This document shows, piece by piece, positions 1 to 7,168 of a stretch of 64,000 nucleotides of DNA (its first letter is position 1; each line of letters starts with the position of its first letter). The translations under genes were made by a program, and so were the position numbers. A model generated the notes under the pieces. That model did no database searches. It was not told the origin of the DNA and worked only from the letters and a program-made list of their open reading frames with translations. Origin of the DNA: Arctic95D-9 sp037190325 (GTDB taxonomy: Bacteria; Verrucomicrobiota; Verrucomicrobiia; Verrucomicrobiales; DEV007); the NCBI GenBank assembly GCA_037190325.1, contig JBBCIU010000004.1:135456-199455 (forward strand), read 5' to 3'.

Positions 1-282
1 CAGGGGGATGGCGGTCCAGCCCTTCACGTTGGTCAGGTTGTAGGTCATCCCGGTGGCGAAGTTCACCGCTCCGGGGACGCCGATGCCGATGGCGGCGATG
101 TCGGGATGGGAGTTGCGGACTTCCGCGACGGTTTCCACGATGTGGTCGATGAGACGGTCGGGATGGTCGAAATCCTGAGTGGGAATGCGGAGGATTTCGG
201 TGAGAAGGGTCCCGCCCGCGACGGCGGCGAGTTTGACCGAGGTGCCGCCGAAATCGACGCCGATGACCGGAGCGGATGTCAT
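1..282 (-). CDS. ROK family sugar kinase (glucokinase-like), N-terminal part, cut by window edge
   Basis: The reverse strand encodes 94 residues beginning MTSAPVIGVDFGGTSVKLA, the ATP-phosphate-binding DxGGT motif of the ROK/ASKHA kinases, followed by IGIGVPGAVNF, the conserved second ROK motif. These enzymes phosphorylate glucose or related hexoses in the cytosol. The catalytic and zinc-binding (ROK signature) parts lie beyond base 1, so substrate is not decided. The start ATG overlaps the coaX stop codon as ATGA, so translation is probably coupled to coaX and the gene is the last visible member of the leftward mla-coaX operon. A regulator of the NagC type is unlikely because the protein starts directly with the kinase domain, with no helix-turn-helix. 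Confidence 0.85.
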   Translation of the reverse strand, partial: MTSAPVIGVDFGGTSVKLAAVAGGTLLTEILRIPTQDFDHPDRLIDHIVETVAEVRNSHPDIAAIGIGVPGAVNFATGMTYNLTNVKGWTAIPL

Positions 283-1031
283 GTGGGGAAGTTGAGATTT
301 GCGACGCGGAGCAGTCCGCGCAGGGTGAGGTGGGGATCGACCGACTCGATGGCGGGAAGATTGTGGGCTATCAAAGCCGCATATCCTCCGGTGGCAATCG
401 TTTTCGGCGGGGTTCCCAGCTCCTCCGCGATCCGCGCGAGAATCTCGAGGACGAGACCCCGGTAGCCATGGTAGGCGCCCGACTGCATGGCGTGGACGGT
501 CGACCGTCCGATGGCCGACGGCGGCCGGGCGATCTCGATCTCGGGAAGCAGGGCGGTGCGTTCGTGCAGGTAGTGGCGCATGGCGTCGAGACCGGGGGCG
601 ATGACGCCGCCGATGTAGGCGGGGCGAGCGTCCACGATGTCGAAGGTCACGGCGGTGCCGAAATCGACGACGACGATGGGCCGGTCGGAGGGATGCTCGG
701 TGACGGCGACGGCGTTGGCGAGGCGGTCGGCGCCGATCTTCGACGGATCGGGGAAATCGACCTCGACTCCGAGTTCGATGCGGTGGGAGAGCTCGACGAG
801 AGGGAGGCCCGATTGCGAAGCGATGAGATCGGGGACATTGGCGGGCACGACGGAGGCGAGGACGACCCGTCCGTAGTTCCAGCCGGAAAGCAGGCCGCGC
901 ACGGCGGTGGCGGAGACGTCGCGCGAAGGGATGGCGCGATGGTCGAGCAGTTCGTCGCGCGAGGCGAGGGCGAACTTGGTGCGGGTGTTGTTGTTGTTGA
1001 CGAGAAGGAACTCGCCCTGCCGGGAGGACAT
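279..1031 (-). CDS. coaX: Type III pantothenate kinase (CoaX)
   Basis: A 250-residue protein, the usual length for type III pantothenate kinase, which phosphorylates pantothenate in the first step of coenzyme A synthesis. Visible hallmarks are GADR at residues 100-103 (carrying the catalytic Asp), DFGTAVTFD at 123-131, GGVIAPG at 141-147 and TGG at 214-216. The N-terminal motif that is normally DxGNT reads NNNNT (residues 12-16), so the usual metal/phosphate-binding Asp and the Gly are both Asn. The ATG at 1031 is chosen because it puts this motif near the N-terminus; the open frame runs much further upstream, but that part is antisense-type sequence over the neighbouring gene. It sits 26 bases after the preceding gene and overlaps the ROK kinase start by ATGA. 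Confidence 0.9.
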   Translation of the reverse strand: MSSRQGEFLLVNNNNTRTKFALASRDELLDHRAIPSRDVSATAVRGLLSGWNYGRVVLASVVPANVPDLIASQSGLPLVELSHRIELGVEVDFPDPSKIGADRLANAVAVTEHPSDRPIVVVDFGTAVTFDIVDARPAYIGGVIAPGLDAMRHYLHERTALLPEIEIARPPSAIGRSTVHAMQSGAYHGYRGLVLEILARIAEELGTPPKTIATGGYAALIAHNLPAIESVDPHLTLRGLLRVANLNFPT

Positions 1032-1057
1032 GCGGGGAATGGGAGAATGAGGGGAGA

Positions 1058-1552
1058 TCAGGGGAGTTCGACCGGGATCGTCGTTCCTCCGATGTCGAGG
1101 GAAAGGGCGGCGGTCGGGCGCACGAGCCACCAGCGCAGGGTCGCGAGCGGGTCCTCCGCGCCGGAGAGCGATGCCGTTTCGCGGAAGGGTTCGAAGAAGC
1201 GGGGCGCCGGCTCGCCTTCGGCGGTCGTGGCCGACACGTTCGATTCGTCGAGGACGAGATCGCCGCCGGAGGGGGAGCGTCCCGCCAGCGTCGTTTCGAC
1301 GATGAGGCCGCCGGGGGAATCCAGGACGCGCACATCGCGGACGGCGATAGCCGCCGGAGCTTCGTCTCCCGGTGCGGCATCCGGATCGGTCTCGACCTTC
1401 TCGGAAGCCGGGGGAGTGGATAGGGTCGGGCGCTTGGCTTGACCCGGTTGGGTCGGCTCCGGTTCGGGGAGGAAGGCGAAGATGAGGAGCGCGGCGACGA
1501 CGGCGAGAAGCAGCCACACTTCGAAGCGCTTCAGAATGACGAGGAAGGGCAT
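1058..1552 (-). CDS. Small membrane-anchored hypothetical protein
   Basis: A 164-residue protein with one hydrophobic segment (about residues 11-29) at the N-terminus, followed by a proline/glutamate-rich linker and a roughly 90-residue extracytoplasmic domain predicted to be mainly beta. I do not recognise a family. It starts four bases after the mlaD-like gene stops and is followed 26 bases later by coaX, so it is cotranscribed with the Mla genes; a periplasmic or inner-membrane accessory role in that transport system is possible but only inferred from position. The topology (short cytoplasmic N-terminus, single anchor, exported domain) is the same as that of MlaD. Confidence 0.7.
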   Translation of the reverse strand: MPFLVILKRFEVWLLLAVVAALLIFAFLPEPEPTQPGQAKRPTLSTPPASEKVETDPDAAPGDEAPAAIAVRDVRVLDSPGGLIVETTLAGRSPSGGDLVLDESNVSATTAEGEPAPRFFEPFRETASLSGAEDPLATLRWWLVRPTAALSLDIGGTTIPVELP

Positions 1553-1556
1553 GGGT

Positions 1557-2555
1557 TCAGGGCTGTCGGCGCAGACCGGGGAGAATGGGTTTTTCCGAAC
1601 CGCCTTCGCGGGGATAGAAGAGAATGCCGCTGCGGTTCAGCTTGTCGAGAAAGCCTTCGAGGTCGCGTTTCAGAGCCGAATCGCGGAGCAGCGCGGCGGC
1701 GATGCCGTCGCCGTGCTCGATCTGGTTGAGGAGGGTGTTGGTCTCGGCGAGGGTTTTGCGAAGATCGTCGAGGGTGGTGTCGAACTCCTGCAGCACCGGC
1801 GGCACGGTGGCGAGAGTGGTGGTCAGTGCCTCCACGCCCTGGTCGACTCCGGTGAAGGTCGTCTTGGCGGCCGTGGCGGCGGCTCCGATCTCGGCGATGG
1901 CGGAACGGGTTTCGGCCAGCAGGGGGGCGGCATCGGCGGAAACGGCGCGGAGGTTCGTCGAAGTCGTTTTGAGTTCCTCCAGGAGAGTGGCGAGATTCGC
2001 GAGGTTCCGGTCGGTGAGCAGTTCCGCCTCCACCCTGGCGGCAAGCCGTTCGACTTGCCGGGCGGCGGAACGGATTTCGATGGAGGCATCGGCCATCCCG
2101 TCGAGTGCCTCGCCGGCTTCGCTGGCGAGGTCGGCGAGGTTGCCGGACGGTTGGGCGACGATGCGGTGCCCTTCGGGCAGGAATTCGCCGGTGGGCCGTT
2201 CGGGCGGGAGGATGCGGACGTAGCTGTCCCCCATGAGCCCGCTCGTCCCCACCTTCACGGTCGATCCCGTGGGGATGCGGGCATCCGGATGGATTTCGAG
2301 GGGGATGGAAAGAAGGACGAAATCCTCGTTCAGTTCCGGGTCGCCGGAAACGCGTCCGATGTCGACGCCTCCGAGACGCACGGGGACGCCGGCACGGATG
2401 CCGGTGGCGTCCTTCACCTCGACGATGATGGGGTAGCCGCCGGTCGAGGCGAGCCGCGGATGGGTGAAGCGGAGGATCAGGCCGCCGGTCAGGGCGATGC
2501 CGAGAAGGAGGAAGAGGCCGACGGAGATCTCGGCGCGGCGAGGGGATGAGGCCAT
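1557..2555 (-). CDS. mlaD: MlaD family protein (MCE domain, lipid transport)
   Basis: A 332-residue protein with an N-terminal membrane anchor (about residues 9-27) followed by an MCE domain at about 38-120 (the stretch around GIRAGVPVRLGGVDIGRV is typical). MCE proteins form hexameric rings that carry phospholipids or other hydrophobic molecules across the periplasm, powered by the MlaE/MlaF transporter. The remaining ~200 residues are helical and rich in Ala, Leu and Thr, as in longer MCE proteins such as PqiB/YebT or TTG2C types, longer than E. coli MlaD (about 180). It lies between the ATPase gene (60 bases upstream) and a small anchored protein. No mlaB or mlaC homologue is visible. Confidence 0.88.
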   Translation of the reverse strand: MASSPRRAEISVGLFLLLGIALTGGLILRFTHPRLASTGGYPIIVEVKDATGIRAGVPVRLGGVDIGRVSGDPELNEDFVLLSIPLEIHPDARIPTGSTVKVGTSGLMGDSYVRILPPERPTGEFLPEGHRIVAQPSGNLADLASEAGEALDGMADASIEIRSAARQVERLAARVEAELLTDRNLANLATLLEELKTTSTNLRAVSADAAPLLAETRSAIAEIGAAATAAKTTFTGVDQGVEALTTTLATVPPVLQEFDTTLDDLRKTLAETNTLLNQIEHGDGIAAALLRDSALKRDLEGFLDKLNRSGILFYPREGGSEKPILPGLRRQP

Positions 2556-2615
2556 CGGAGTGCTAAAGGGGCAGTATCGACGTGAATCGGACGGGCGGCA
2601 ACGGGGAAGCCGGGG

Positions 2616-3377
2616 TCATTCCCGGCCCATCGCGTCGGCGCGGAGGAATTCGCGCACGGCCTCGTCCTCCGAGCGGTCGAGACCGGCGACGGACCCGGCA
2701 TAGCGGACGACGCCGTGTTTCAGGAAGACGACCTGGTCGGCGACGAAGCGCATCGCGCCGAGGTTGTGGGTGACCATGACGGAGGTGAGGTGGAACTCCT
2801 CCTTGAGCCGGTGAATGAGCTGGGTGATGCTCTCGGAGAGGATGGGGTCGAGGCCGGCGGTGGGTTCGTCGTAGAGAAGCGCGTCGGGCCGGGGAGCGAT
2901 GGCGCGGGCGAGGGAGACGCGCTTGCGCATGCCGCCGGAGAGGGCGTCGGGCATCTTCCCCTGCTGTCCACCCAGACCGACGAGGGAAAGAACCTCCTCG
3001 ACGCGCGCGGCGAGGAGGTTCTCGTCCTTCTCCCCCGCTTCCCGCAGGGGGAAGGCCACGTTCTCCCCCACGTCCATCGAGTCGAAGAGGGCGCCGTCCT
3101 GGAACAGCACGCCGATTCGACGCCGGATCGGACGCAGTTCCCTTTCGGAAAGAGGAGCGAGGTCCACGCCCGCCACCTTCACCGATCCGGAGGTGGGCTT
3201 GAGGAGCCCGTTGAGGTGCTTCAGAAGAACGCTCTTTCCCGCGCCGCTTCCACCGAGAACGACGGTGGTCCGGCCTTGCGGGACGGAGAAGGACACGCCG
3301 CGCAGCACCTCCTGGCCGGCGAGCGTCTGCCGCAGGTCCGAGACCTCGAAGTAGGGAGTGCCGGCGTCGGAGGACAT
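2616..3377 (-). CDS. mlaF: ABC transporter ATPase, MlaF type
   Basis: A 253-residue ABC ATPase with Walker A GGSGAGKS (42-49), Q-loop Gln93, signature LSGGM (146-150), Walker B LLYDEP with Asp170/Glu171, and H-loop His204. The sequence around the signature (LSGGMRKRVSLARA) and LLYDEPTAGLDP is typical of the Mla/TTG2 subfamily that drives phospholipid movement between membranes. It starts six bases after mlaE stops and is followed by mlaD, the standard Mla order E-F-D. It should form the cytoplasmic motor of the MlaE permease dimer. Confidence 0.93.
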   Translation of the reverse strand: MSSDAGTPYFEVSDLRQTLAGQEVLRGVSFSVPQGRTTVVLGGSGAGKSVLLKHLNGLLKPTSGSVKVAGVDLAPLSERELRPIRRRIGVLFQDGALFDSMDVGENVAFPLREAGEKDENLLAARVEEVLSLVGLGGQQGKMPDALSGGMRKRVSLARAIAPRPDALLYDEPTAGLDPILSESITQLIHRLKEEFHLTSVMVTHNLGAMRFVADQVVFLKHGVVRYAGSVAGLDRSEDEAVREFLRADAMGRE

Positions 3378-3383
3378 CGTGTT

Positions 3384-4163
3384 TCAGAGATCGATGGAGC
3401 TGGTCGGGAGCCAGCGGTTGAGGAGGAGGGAGAGGAAGAAGTTCACGACGAGGATGGCGAGGGAGGAGTCGACCACCGCCTGCGTCGTGGCCCGTCCCAC
3501 GCCGACGGCGCCGTCGCTGGCGTTCAGCCCGCGATGGCAGGAGATCAGGACGATGAGCAGGCCGAAGACGGTGCCCTTGATCAGTCCCGTGGCGACATCC
3601 TCGAGCCGCGTGTGGGCGACGAGCTGGGCGGTGAACCACGGTTCCGGCACCTCGAAGACCCGGACGGTGAGAAACTCCGCCGCCGCCATGCCGCACCAGA
3701 TCGCCTCCGCCGTCAGAATGGGCATGGAGACGAGGACCGCGACGAGACGGGGGACGACGAGGTAGTCGACCGGGTCCGTTCCCATGGTGCGGAGGGCGTC
3801 GATCTGCTCGGTGACCCGCATCGTTCCGATCTCGGCGGCCATGGCCGCCCCCATCCGGCCCGCGACCATCAGGGCGGCGAGGACGGGCCCCAGCTCGCGG
3901 CACATCGCGATGGAGACGACGGGGCCCGTCGCCGACCCGAGTCCGAGTTCGCTGAATTTATAATAGGCCTGCGCCGCGAAGACGGCACCGGTGAAGGCGC
4001 CGGTCACGATCACGACGAGCTGCGAGCCGATCCCGATCGCGATGATCTGCGACAGGGCCGATCGACGCCGCAGGCCCGCGGCGAACAGCGAGACGATGGC
4101 GTCTCTCGCCAGCAAACCCAACTGCCCGAGATGGACGAGCAGCCCTCGCAACCGATCCTTCAT
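3384..4163 (-). CDS. mlaE: MlaE family ABC transporter permease
   Basis: A 259-residue integral membrane protein of the MlaE (DUF140) family, with the typical conserved centre around VTGAFTGAVFAAQ and, later, ELGPVLAALMVAGRMGAAMAAEIGTM broken over the family motif region. The ATG at 4163 is preferred; the open frame continues 41 codons upstream but that part is made of the TCCGAA-type repeat and is unlikely to be coding. This is the first gene of the leftward mlaE-mlaF-mlaD-hypothetical-coaX-kinase operon. With MlaF and MlaD it would make an inner-membrane lipid transporter maintaining outer-membrane asymmetry or importing hydrophobic compounds. Confidence 0.92.
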   Translation of the reverse strand: MKDRLRGLLVHLGQLGLLARDAIVSLFAAGLRRRSALSQIIAIGIGSQLVVIVTGAFTGAVFAAQAYYKFSELGLGSATGPVVSIAMCRELGPVLAALMVAGRMGAAMAAEIGTMRVTEQIDALRTMGTDPVDYLVVPRLVAVLVSMPILTAEAIWCGMAAAEFLTVRVFEVPEPWFTAQLVAHTRLEDVATGLIKGTVFGLLIVLISCHRGLNASDGAVGVGRATTQAVVDSSLAILVVNFFLSLLLNRWLPTSSIDL

Positions 4164-4171
4164 TCCCCGAA

Positions 4172-4290
4172 GCAAACACGGATTTTCCCGAAGGGGCAAG
4201 CCCTTCGGGAAATCCGAAGTCCGAAGCTCGAAATCCGAAGCCAGCGGACGGATCGGGCTTCGGATTTCCGATTTCGAGTTTGCCATCCAC
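4172..4290. repeat. Intergenic palindrome plus TCCGAA-rich inverted repeat
   Basis: Bases 4184-4195 (TTTCCCGAAGGG) pair perfectly with 4201-4212 across a five-base loop. Directly after this come short reiterated TCCGAAG/TCGAAATCCGAAG units, and CTCGAAATCCGAAGCC (from about 4228) is repeated in inverted form around 4256-4279 (GGCTTCGGATTTCCGATTTCGAG). The block lies between the divergent mlaE and dehydrogenase genes, so it may influence transcription of either, or simply be a REP-like mobile palindrome. Any coding potential read through it is a consequence of the repeat. Confidence 0.6.
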
Positions 4291-4314
4291 CGTGCCCCGC
4301 GTTGAATTTCCCCT

Positions 4315-5169
4315 ATGGAGAATCAGGAAGCAGTCGGAGTCATCGGGCAGGGAATCATCGGCAGCCGTGTCGCGGAATGCCTGCGGAAAGCGGATCGCGA
4401 GGTCTACGTCTGGAGCCGCACCCCGAAACCCCTGCCGAATTTCCTCGGTTCGCCGACGGAGGTCGTCGCCCTCGCCGACGTCGTCCAGATCTTCGTCGGC
4501 GACAGCGAGGCGCTGCGCGAAGTGGTCGCGGCGATCAAGGGCCGGCTCGAATCGCGGCACACGATCATCGCGAACGGCACCTTCGATCCGGGAACGGTGG
4601 CCGAGGTCTACCAGTCGGTCCGGGAGACCGGGGCCGCCTTCCTCGACTGCCCCTTCACCGGCAGCCGCCTCGCGGCGGAGGCGGGGGCCTTGGTCTATTA
4701 TGTGGGCGGCGATGCGCAAGTGCTGGAGCGAGTCCGTCCCGTGCTCGAGGCCAGCGCGAAGTCCATTCTCCATCTCGGCCGGATCGGCGAGGCGGCCCTC
4801 ATCAAGATCGCGACGAACATGATCTCCGCGGCCACCGTGGGAGTGCTGGCCGAAGCCTACGGGCTCGTCGTCAAGGCCGGCGTCGATCCGGCGAAGCTGG
4901 CCGAGGCGCTCGAGGAGAACGCGTGCCGCTCCCCGCTGGTCGCGATGAAGCTTCCCGGCATCCTCGCCGGCGACTACGAGCCCCACTTCTCCCTCAAGCA
5001 CATGTTCAAGGACGCCCAATACGCCCTGAGCCTGGGCAAGCGGCTCGGCGTGGCCCAACCGGTCCTTTCCACGACGGCCAGCGTGATGTACAAGGCGATT
5101 CAGAACGGCAAGGGCGAACTGGACTATTCGGTCGTGGCGGAACCCTACAACGAGGGGCGGCAGGCATGA
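4315..5169 (+). CDS. NAD(P)-dependent beta-hydroxyacid dehydrogenase (3-hydroxyisobutyrate dehydrogenase family)
   Basis: A 284-residue protein starting with a Rossmann nucleotide-binding motif GVIGQGIIGSRVA (Gly11, Gly13, Gly16). The substrate-binding motif appears as DCPFTGSRLAAEAGAL (111-126) and the catalytic lysine is Lys164 in IKIATNM. The family includes 3-hydroxyisobutyrate, tartronate-semialdehyde and glyoxylate/succinic-semialdehyde reductases; the sequence alone does not decide among these. The serine after the first phosphate loop region (VWSRT) suggests NADP may be accepted. The next gene overlaps by ATGA, so the two are translationally coupled. Confidence 0.87.
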   Translation: MENQEAVGVIGQGIIGSRVAECLRKADREVYVWSRTPKPLPNFLGSPTEVVALADVVQIFVGDSEALREVVAAIKGRLESRHTIIANGTFDPGTVAEVYQSVRETGAAFLDCPFTGSRLAAEAGALVYYVGGDAQVLERVRPVLEASAKSILHLGRIGEAALIKIATNMISAATVGVLAEAYGLVVKAGVDPAKLAEALEENACRSPLVAMKLPGILAGDYEPHFSLKHMFKDAQYALSLGKRLGVAQPVLSTTASVMYKAIQNGKGELDYSVVAEPYNEGRQA

Positions 5170-6014
5170 AGGACGGCACGACGGAAGTGGCGGAGGCGGT
5201 CGCGGGCCGATGGCGTTGCCTGGAGGATCGGGCGGTCTTCCGGCTCGTCGGGCCGGATCGGGTCCGCTACCTGAACGGGCAGGTGAGCAACGACGTCTCG
5301 AAGCTGGACGACGGCGGCTCCGTCGCGGCCTGCCTCTGTACCCTCAAGGGCAAGGTGGAGGCGCTCGTCTGGGTACGTGCCGTCGGCGACGCCCTCGTCC
5401 TCGATGGAGAGCTGCGGCAGCGCGATTCCCTAGGGGCGAGGTTGAACCGCTACCTCATCGCCGACGACTGCGAAATCGAGGACGTGACCGGTCAAGTGAC
5501 TCTCTTCCACCATTTTGGCGAGGGGGCGGGCTTCCCCGCTCGCCGCCTTGGCCTCGTCGGGCGCGATCTCTTGGTTTGGGGGAGGGAAGAGGCCCCCTCG
5601 TGGCTCCCAGAGGATAGGGAAGTGGCTTCGGAGGAATGGAACCGGCTGGAGACGCTTTCCCTCGTGCCCTGCTCGGGGTGGGAGATCAACGCGGAGGAGT
5701 TTCCCGCGGAGCTGGGGCTTGACGCCTGGGCGGTCGATTTTCACAAGGGATGCTATCTCGGGCAGGAAATCGTCTCGCGCCTCCGCAGCGTGGGGCGGGT
5801 GAAGCGGGAGCTGATCCGCGTTCTGTGCGAATCGCCGCTGGATCGCGGCGTGGCGGTGATGACCGAGGACGGATGCCCGGGCGTCGCGACCCGGCCCTCG
5901 ATTCCCCTTCATGAAAAAAGCCACATCGCCCTGGCCTTGGTCGCGAAGGAGGGCGGACGGGCGTCCGCCGCTGACGCTCAATCGGTTGTGCGATTCGAAA
6001 AGAATCCCACCTAG
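5166..6014 (+). CDS. ygfZ: YgfZ/GcvT domain folate-binding protein
   Basis: A 282-residue member of the YgfZ family, tetrahydrofolate-dependent proteins that help assemble or repair certain iron-sulfur clusters. The family signature KGCYLGQE is present at residues 194-201, including the conserved Cys196, and the N-terminal region around VRYLNGQVSNDV matches the folate-binding GcvT-like fold. The start overlaps the stop of the dehydrogenase gene (ATGA). A hairpin just past the stop is a likely transcription end. Regulation beyond the coupling is not visible. Confidence 0.9.
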   Translation: MKDGTTEVAEAVAGRWRCLEDRAVFRLVGPDRVRYLNGQVSNDVSKLDDGGSVAACLCTLKGKVEALVWVRAVGDALVLDGELRQRDSLGARLNRYLIADDCEIEDVTGQVTLFHHFGEGAGFPARRLGLVGRDLLVWGREEAPSWLPEDREVASEEWNRLETLSLVPCSGWEINAEEFPAELGLDAWAVDFHKGCYLGQEIVSRLRSVGRVKRELIRVLCESPLDRGVAVMTEDGCPGVATRPSIPLHEKSHIALALVAKEGGRASAADAQSVVRFEKNPT

Positions 6015-6044
6015 GTTCAGAAACGAACCTCGCGTGGGTTTCTT
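6006..6044 (+). terminator. Imperfect hairpin at end of ygfZ
   Basis: CCCAC (6006-6010) pairs with GTGGG (6034-6038), and inside it AGGTTC (6013-6018) pairs with GAACCT (6025-6030), followed by TTTCTT. The hairpin spans the ygfZ stop codon and has only a short T-run, so termination may be partial. Confidence 0.45.
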
Positions 6045-6135
6045 AGGCAAAAATCGATTTTTTTTGGTTGCGAATCCGGGACATCTAAACCACTGTCAAA
6101 CCGTCCTTGGAACCTTTGGGCAAAACACAGCCGGT

Positions 6136-6151
6136 TGGCATGCGGGTTGCT
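6136..6151 (+). promoter_or_regulatory. Consensus sigma-54 promoter upstream of the TorF-type porin
   Basis: TGGCATGCGGGTTGCT fits the sigma-54 consensus TGGCAYRNNNNTTGCW at every fixed position: GG at 6137-6138 and GC at 6149-6150 are separated by exactly ten bases. Transcription would begin near 6162, giving a leader of about 70 bases before the ATG at 6233. About 100 bases of upstream intergenic DNA is available for an enhancer-binding activator. The match is direct; function is inferred. Confidence 0.7.
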
Positions 6152-6232
6152 TAGAGGTTCCGGGTCGGGCGAAAGCCGAACGAAAACAGGTTATTACGAC
6201 CACATCTCAAACCAAGGGAAACAAACGAATCT

Positions 6233-7057
6233 ATGAAGAAAACCATTCTGGTTGCAACTATCGGCGCGTTGACGCTCGGCGTGAACGCGGGTGATTGGGG
6301 GAAGGCCCCCGTGAGCAAGAACGTGATCGAAGAGTGCGTCGATCTCGGCGGTGAAGTCTCCGTCGGCTACATGAGCGACTACATCTTCTACGGTGTGAAG
6401 TTCGCCGGCGACAGCGTCTGGGCCGACGTCAACTACACCTTCGACGGTCTTGCCGCTCCGATCACCATCGGTGCGCTCTACCTCAACGGGATCAACGAAG
6501 ACGGCATCGGTGGTGCCTTCGACGAGCTTGACCTCTACGTCAGCGCTGCCCTCGGCACCTTCGCTGGATTCGATGTGGCTCTTGGCTACACCCACTACAT
6601 CTTCCCCGAAGCCCGTGGCAACCTCGGTGCCACCAGCGGTGCTGGCTACGGTGAGATCGGCCTCGACATCCGTCGCAGCCTTGGTTTCGTCGATGTTCTC
6701 TTCGAGAGCAACTACGGCATGGGCGGTGCCTCCAACGGTTGGTACCACCAGCTCGGGTTTGAGAAGAGCTTCGGTCTGACCGACAGCGTCAGCCTCGTGC
6801 TTGGAACCGGTGTCGGCTACTCGGATGGCTACTTCAACCCCGCGGTGCCGAACTTCTCCACTCCTCGCGACAGCGGCTGGAACCACTACTACGTGACCGC
6901 CTCGCTTCCGATCGAGCTCAACTGCCGCACCACCCTGACTCCCTACGTCGGTTATGTCGGCGGTCCCGACAGCTGGATCGTGGACGGCATCAACGTGACC
7001 GGAGATCCCCAGTCCGACATCCTTCACGGTGGTGTTACCCTCAGCGTTTCCTTCTGA
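6233..7057 (+). CDS. TorF family putative porin
   Basis: A 274-residue outer-membrane protein: an N-terminal signal sequence (MKKTILVATIGALTLGVNAG), many alternating aromatic/aliphatic strands, and the C-terminal Phe (GVTLSVSF) expected for BAM-dependent insertion. The early motif VSVGYMSDYIFYGVKF is characteristic of the TorF/TIGR02001 group of putative porins. In other bacteria this family is often found near ammonium transport or PII genes, which agrees with the sigma-54 promoter upstream here. It stands alone, bracketed by hairpin terminators, so it is a single-gene unit. Codon choice is strongly biased to C- and G-ending codons, consistent with high expression. Confidence 0.85.
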   Translation: MKKTILVATIGALTLGVNAGDWGKAPVSKNVIEECVDLGGEVSVGYMSDYIFYGVKFAGDSVWADVNYTFDGLAAPITIGALYLNGINEDGIGGAFDELDLYVSAALGTFAGFDVALGYTHYIFPEARGNLGATSGAGYGEIGLDIRRSLGFVDVLFESNYGMGGASNGWYHQLGFEKSFGLTDSVSLVLGTGVGYSDGYFNPAVPNFSTPRDSGWNHYYVTASLPIELNCRTTLTPYVGYVGGPDSWIVDGINVTGDPQSDILHGGVTLSVSF

Positions 7058-7105
7058 GAAACTCAACGACAAAGGAATCTAAGTCTTTACTTATTACCTT
7101 GGTGC

Positions 7106-7141
7106 AAATCGCCTCTCCGAAAGGAGAGGCGATTTCTTTTT
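7106..7141 (+). terminator. Rho-independent terminator after the porin gene
   Basis: A perfect 13-base-pair stem (AAATCGCCTCTCC, 7106-7118, with its complement 7123-7135), GAAA tetraloop and a T-rich tail (TCTTTTT). The outer bases CTTGGT and ACCAAG extend the symmetry, so it could also act on the opposite strand. Confidence 0.92.
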
Positions 7142-7168
7142 GTACCAAGACGTGATCGTGTTCGCAGG

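Noticed and set aside
2715..6014. A very long open frame on the forward strand through the mla operon region
   Set aside because: Only its 3' part (the ygfZ gene from 5166) is real; the rest is antisense to mlaD-mlaE, with GC-driven absence of stops and no recognisable domain.
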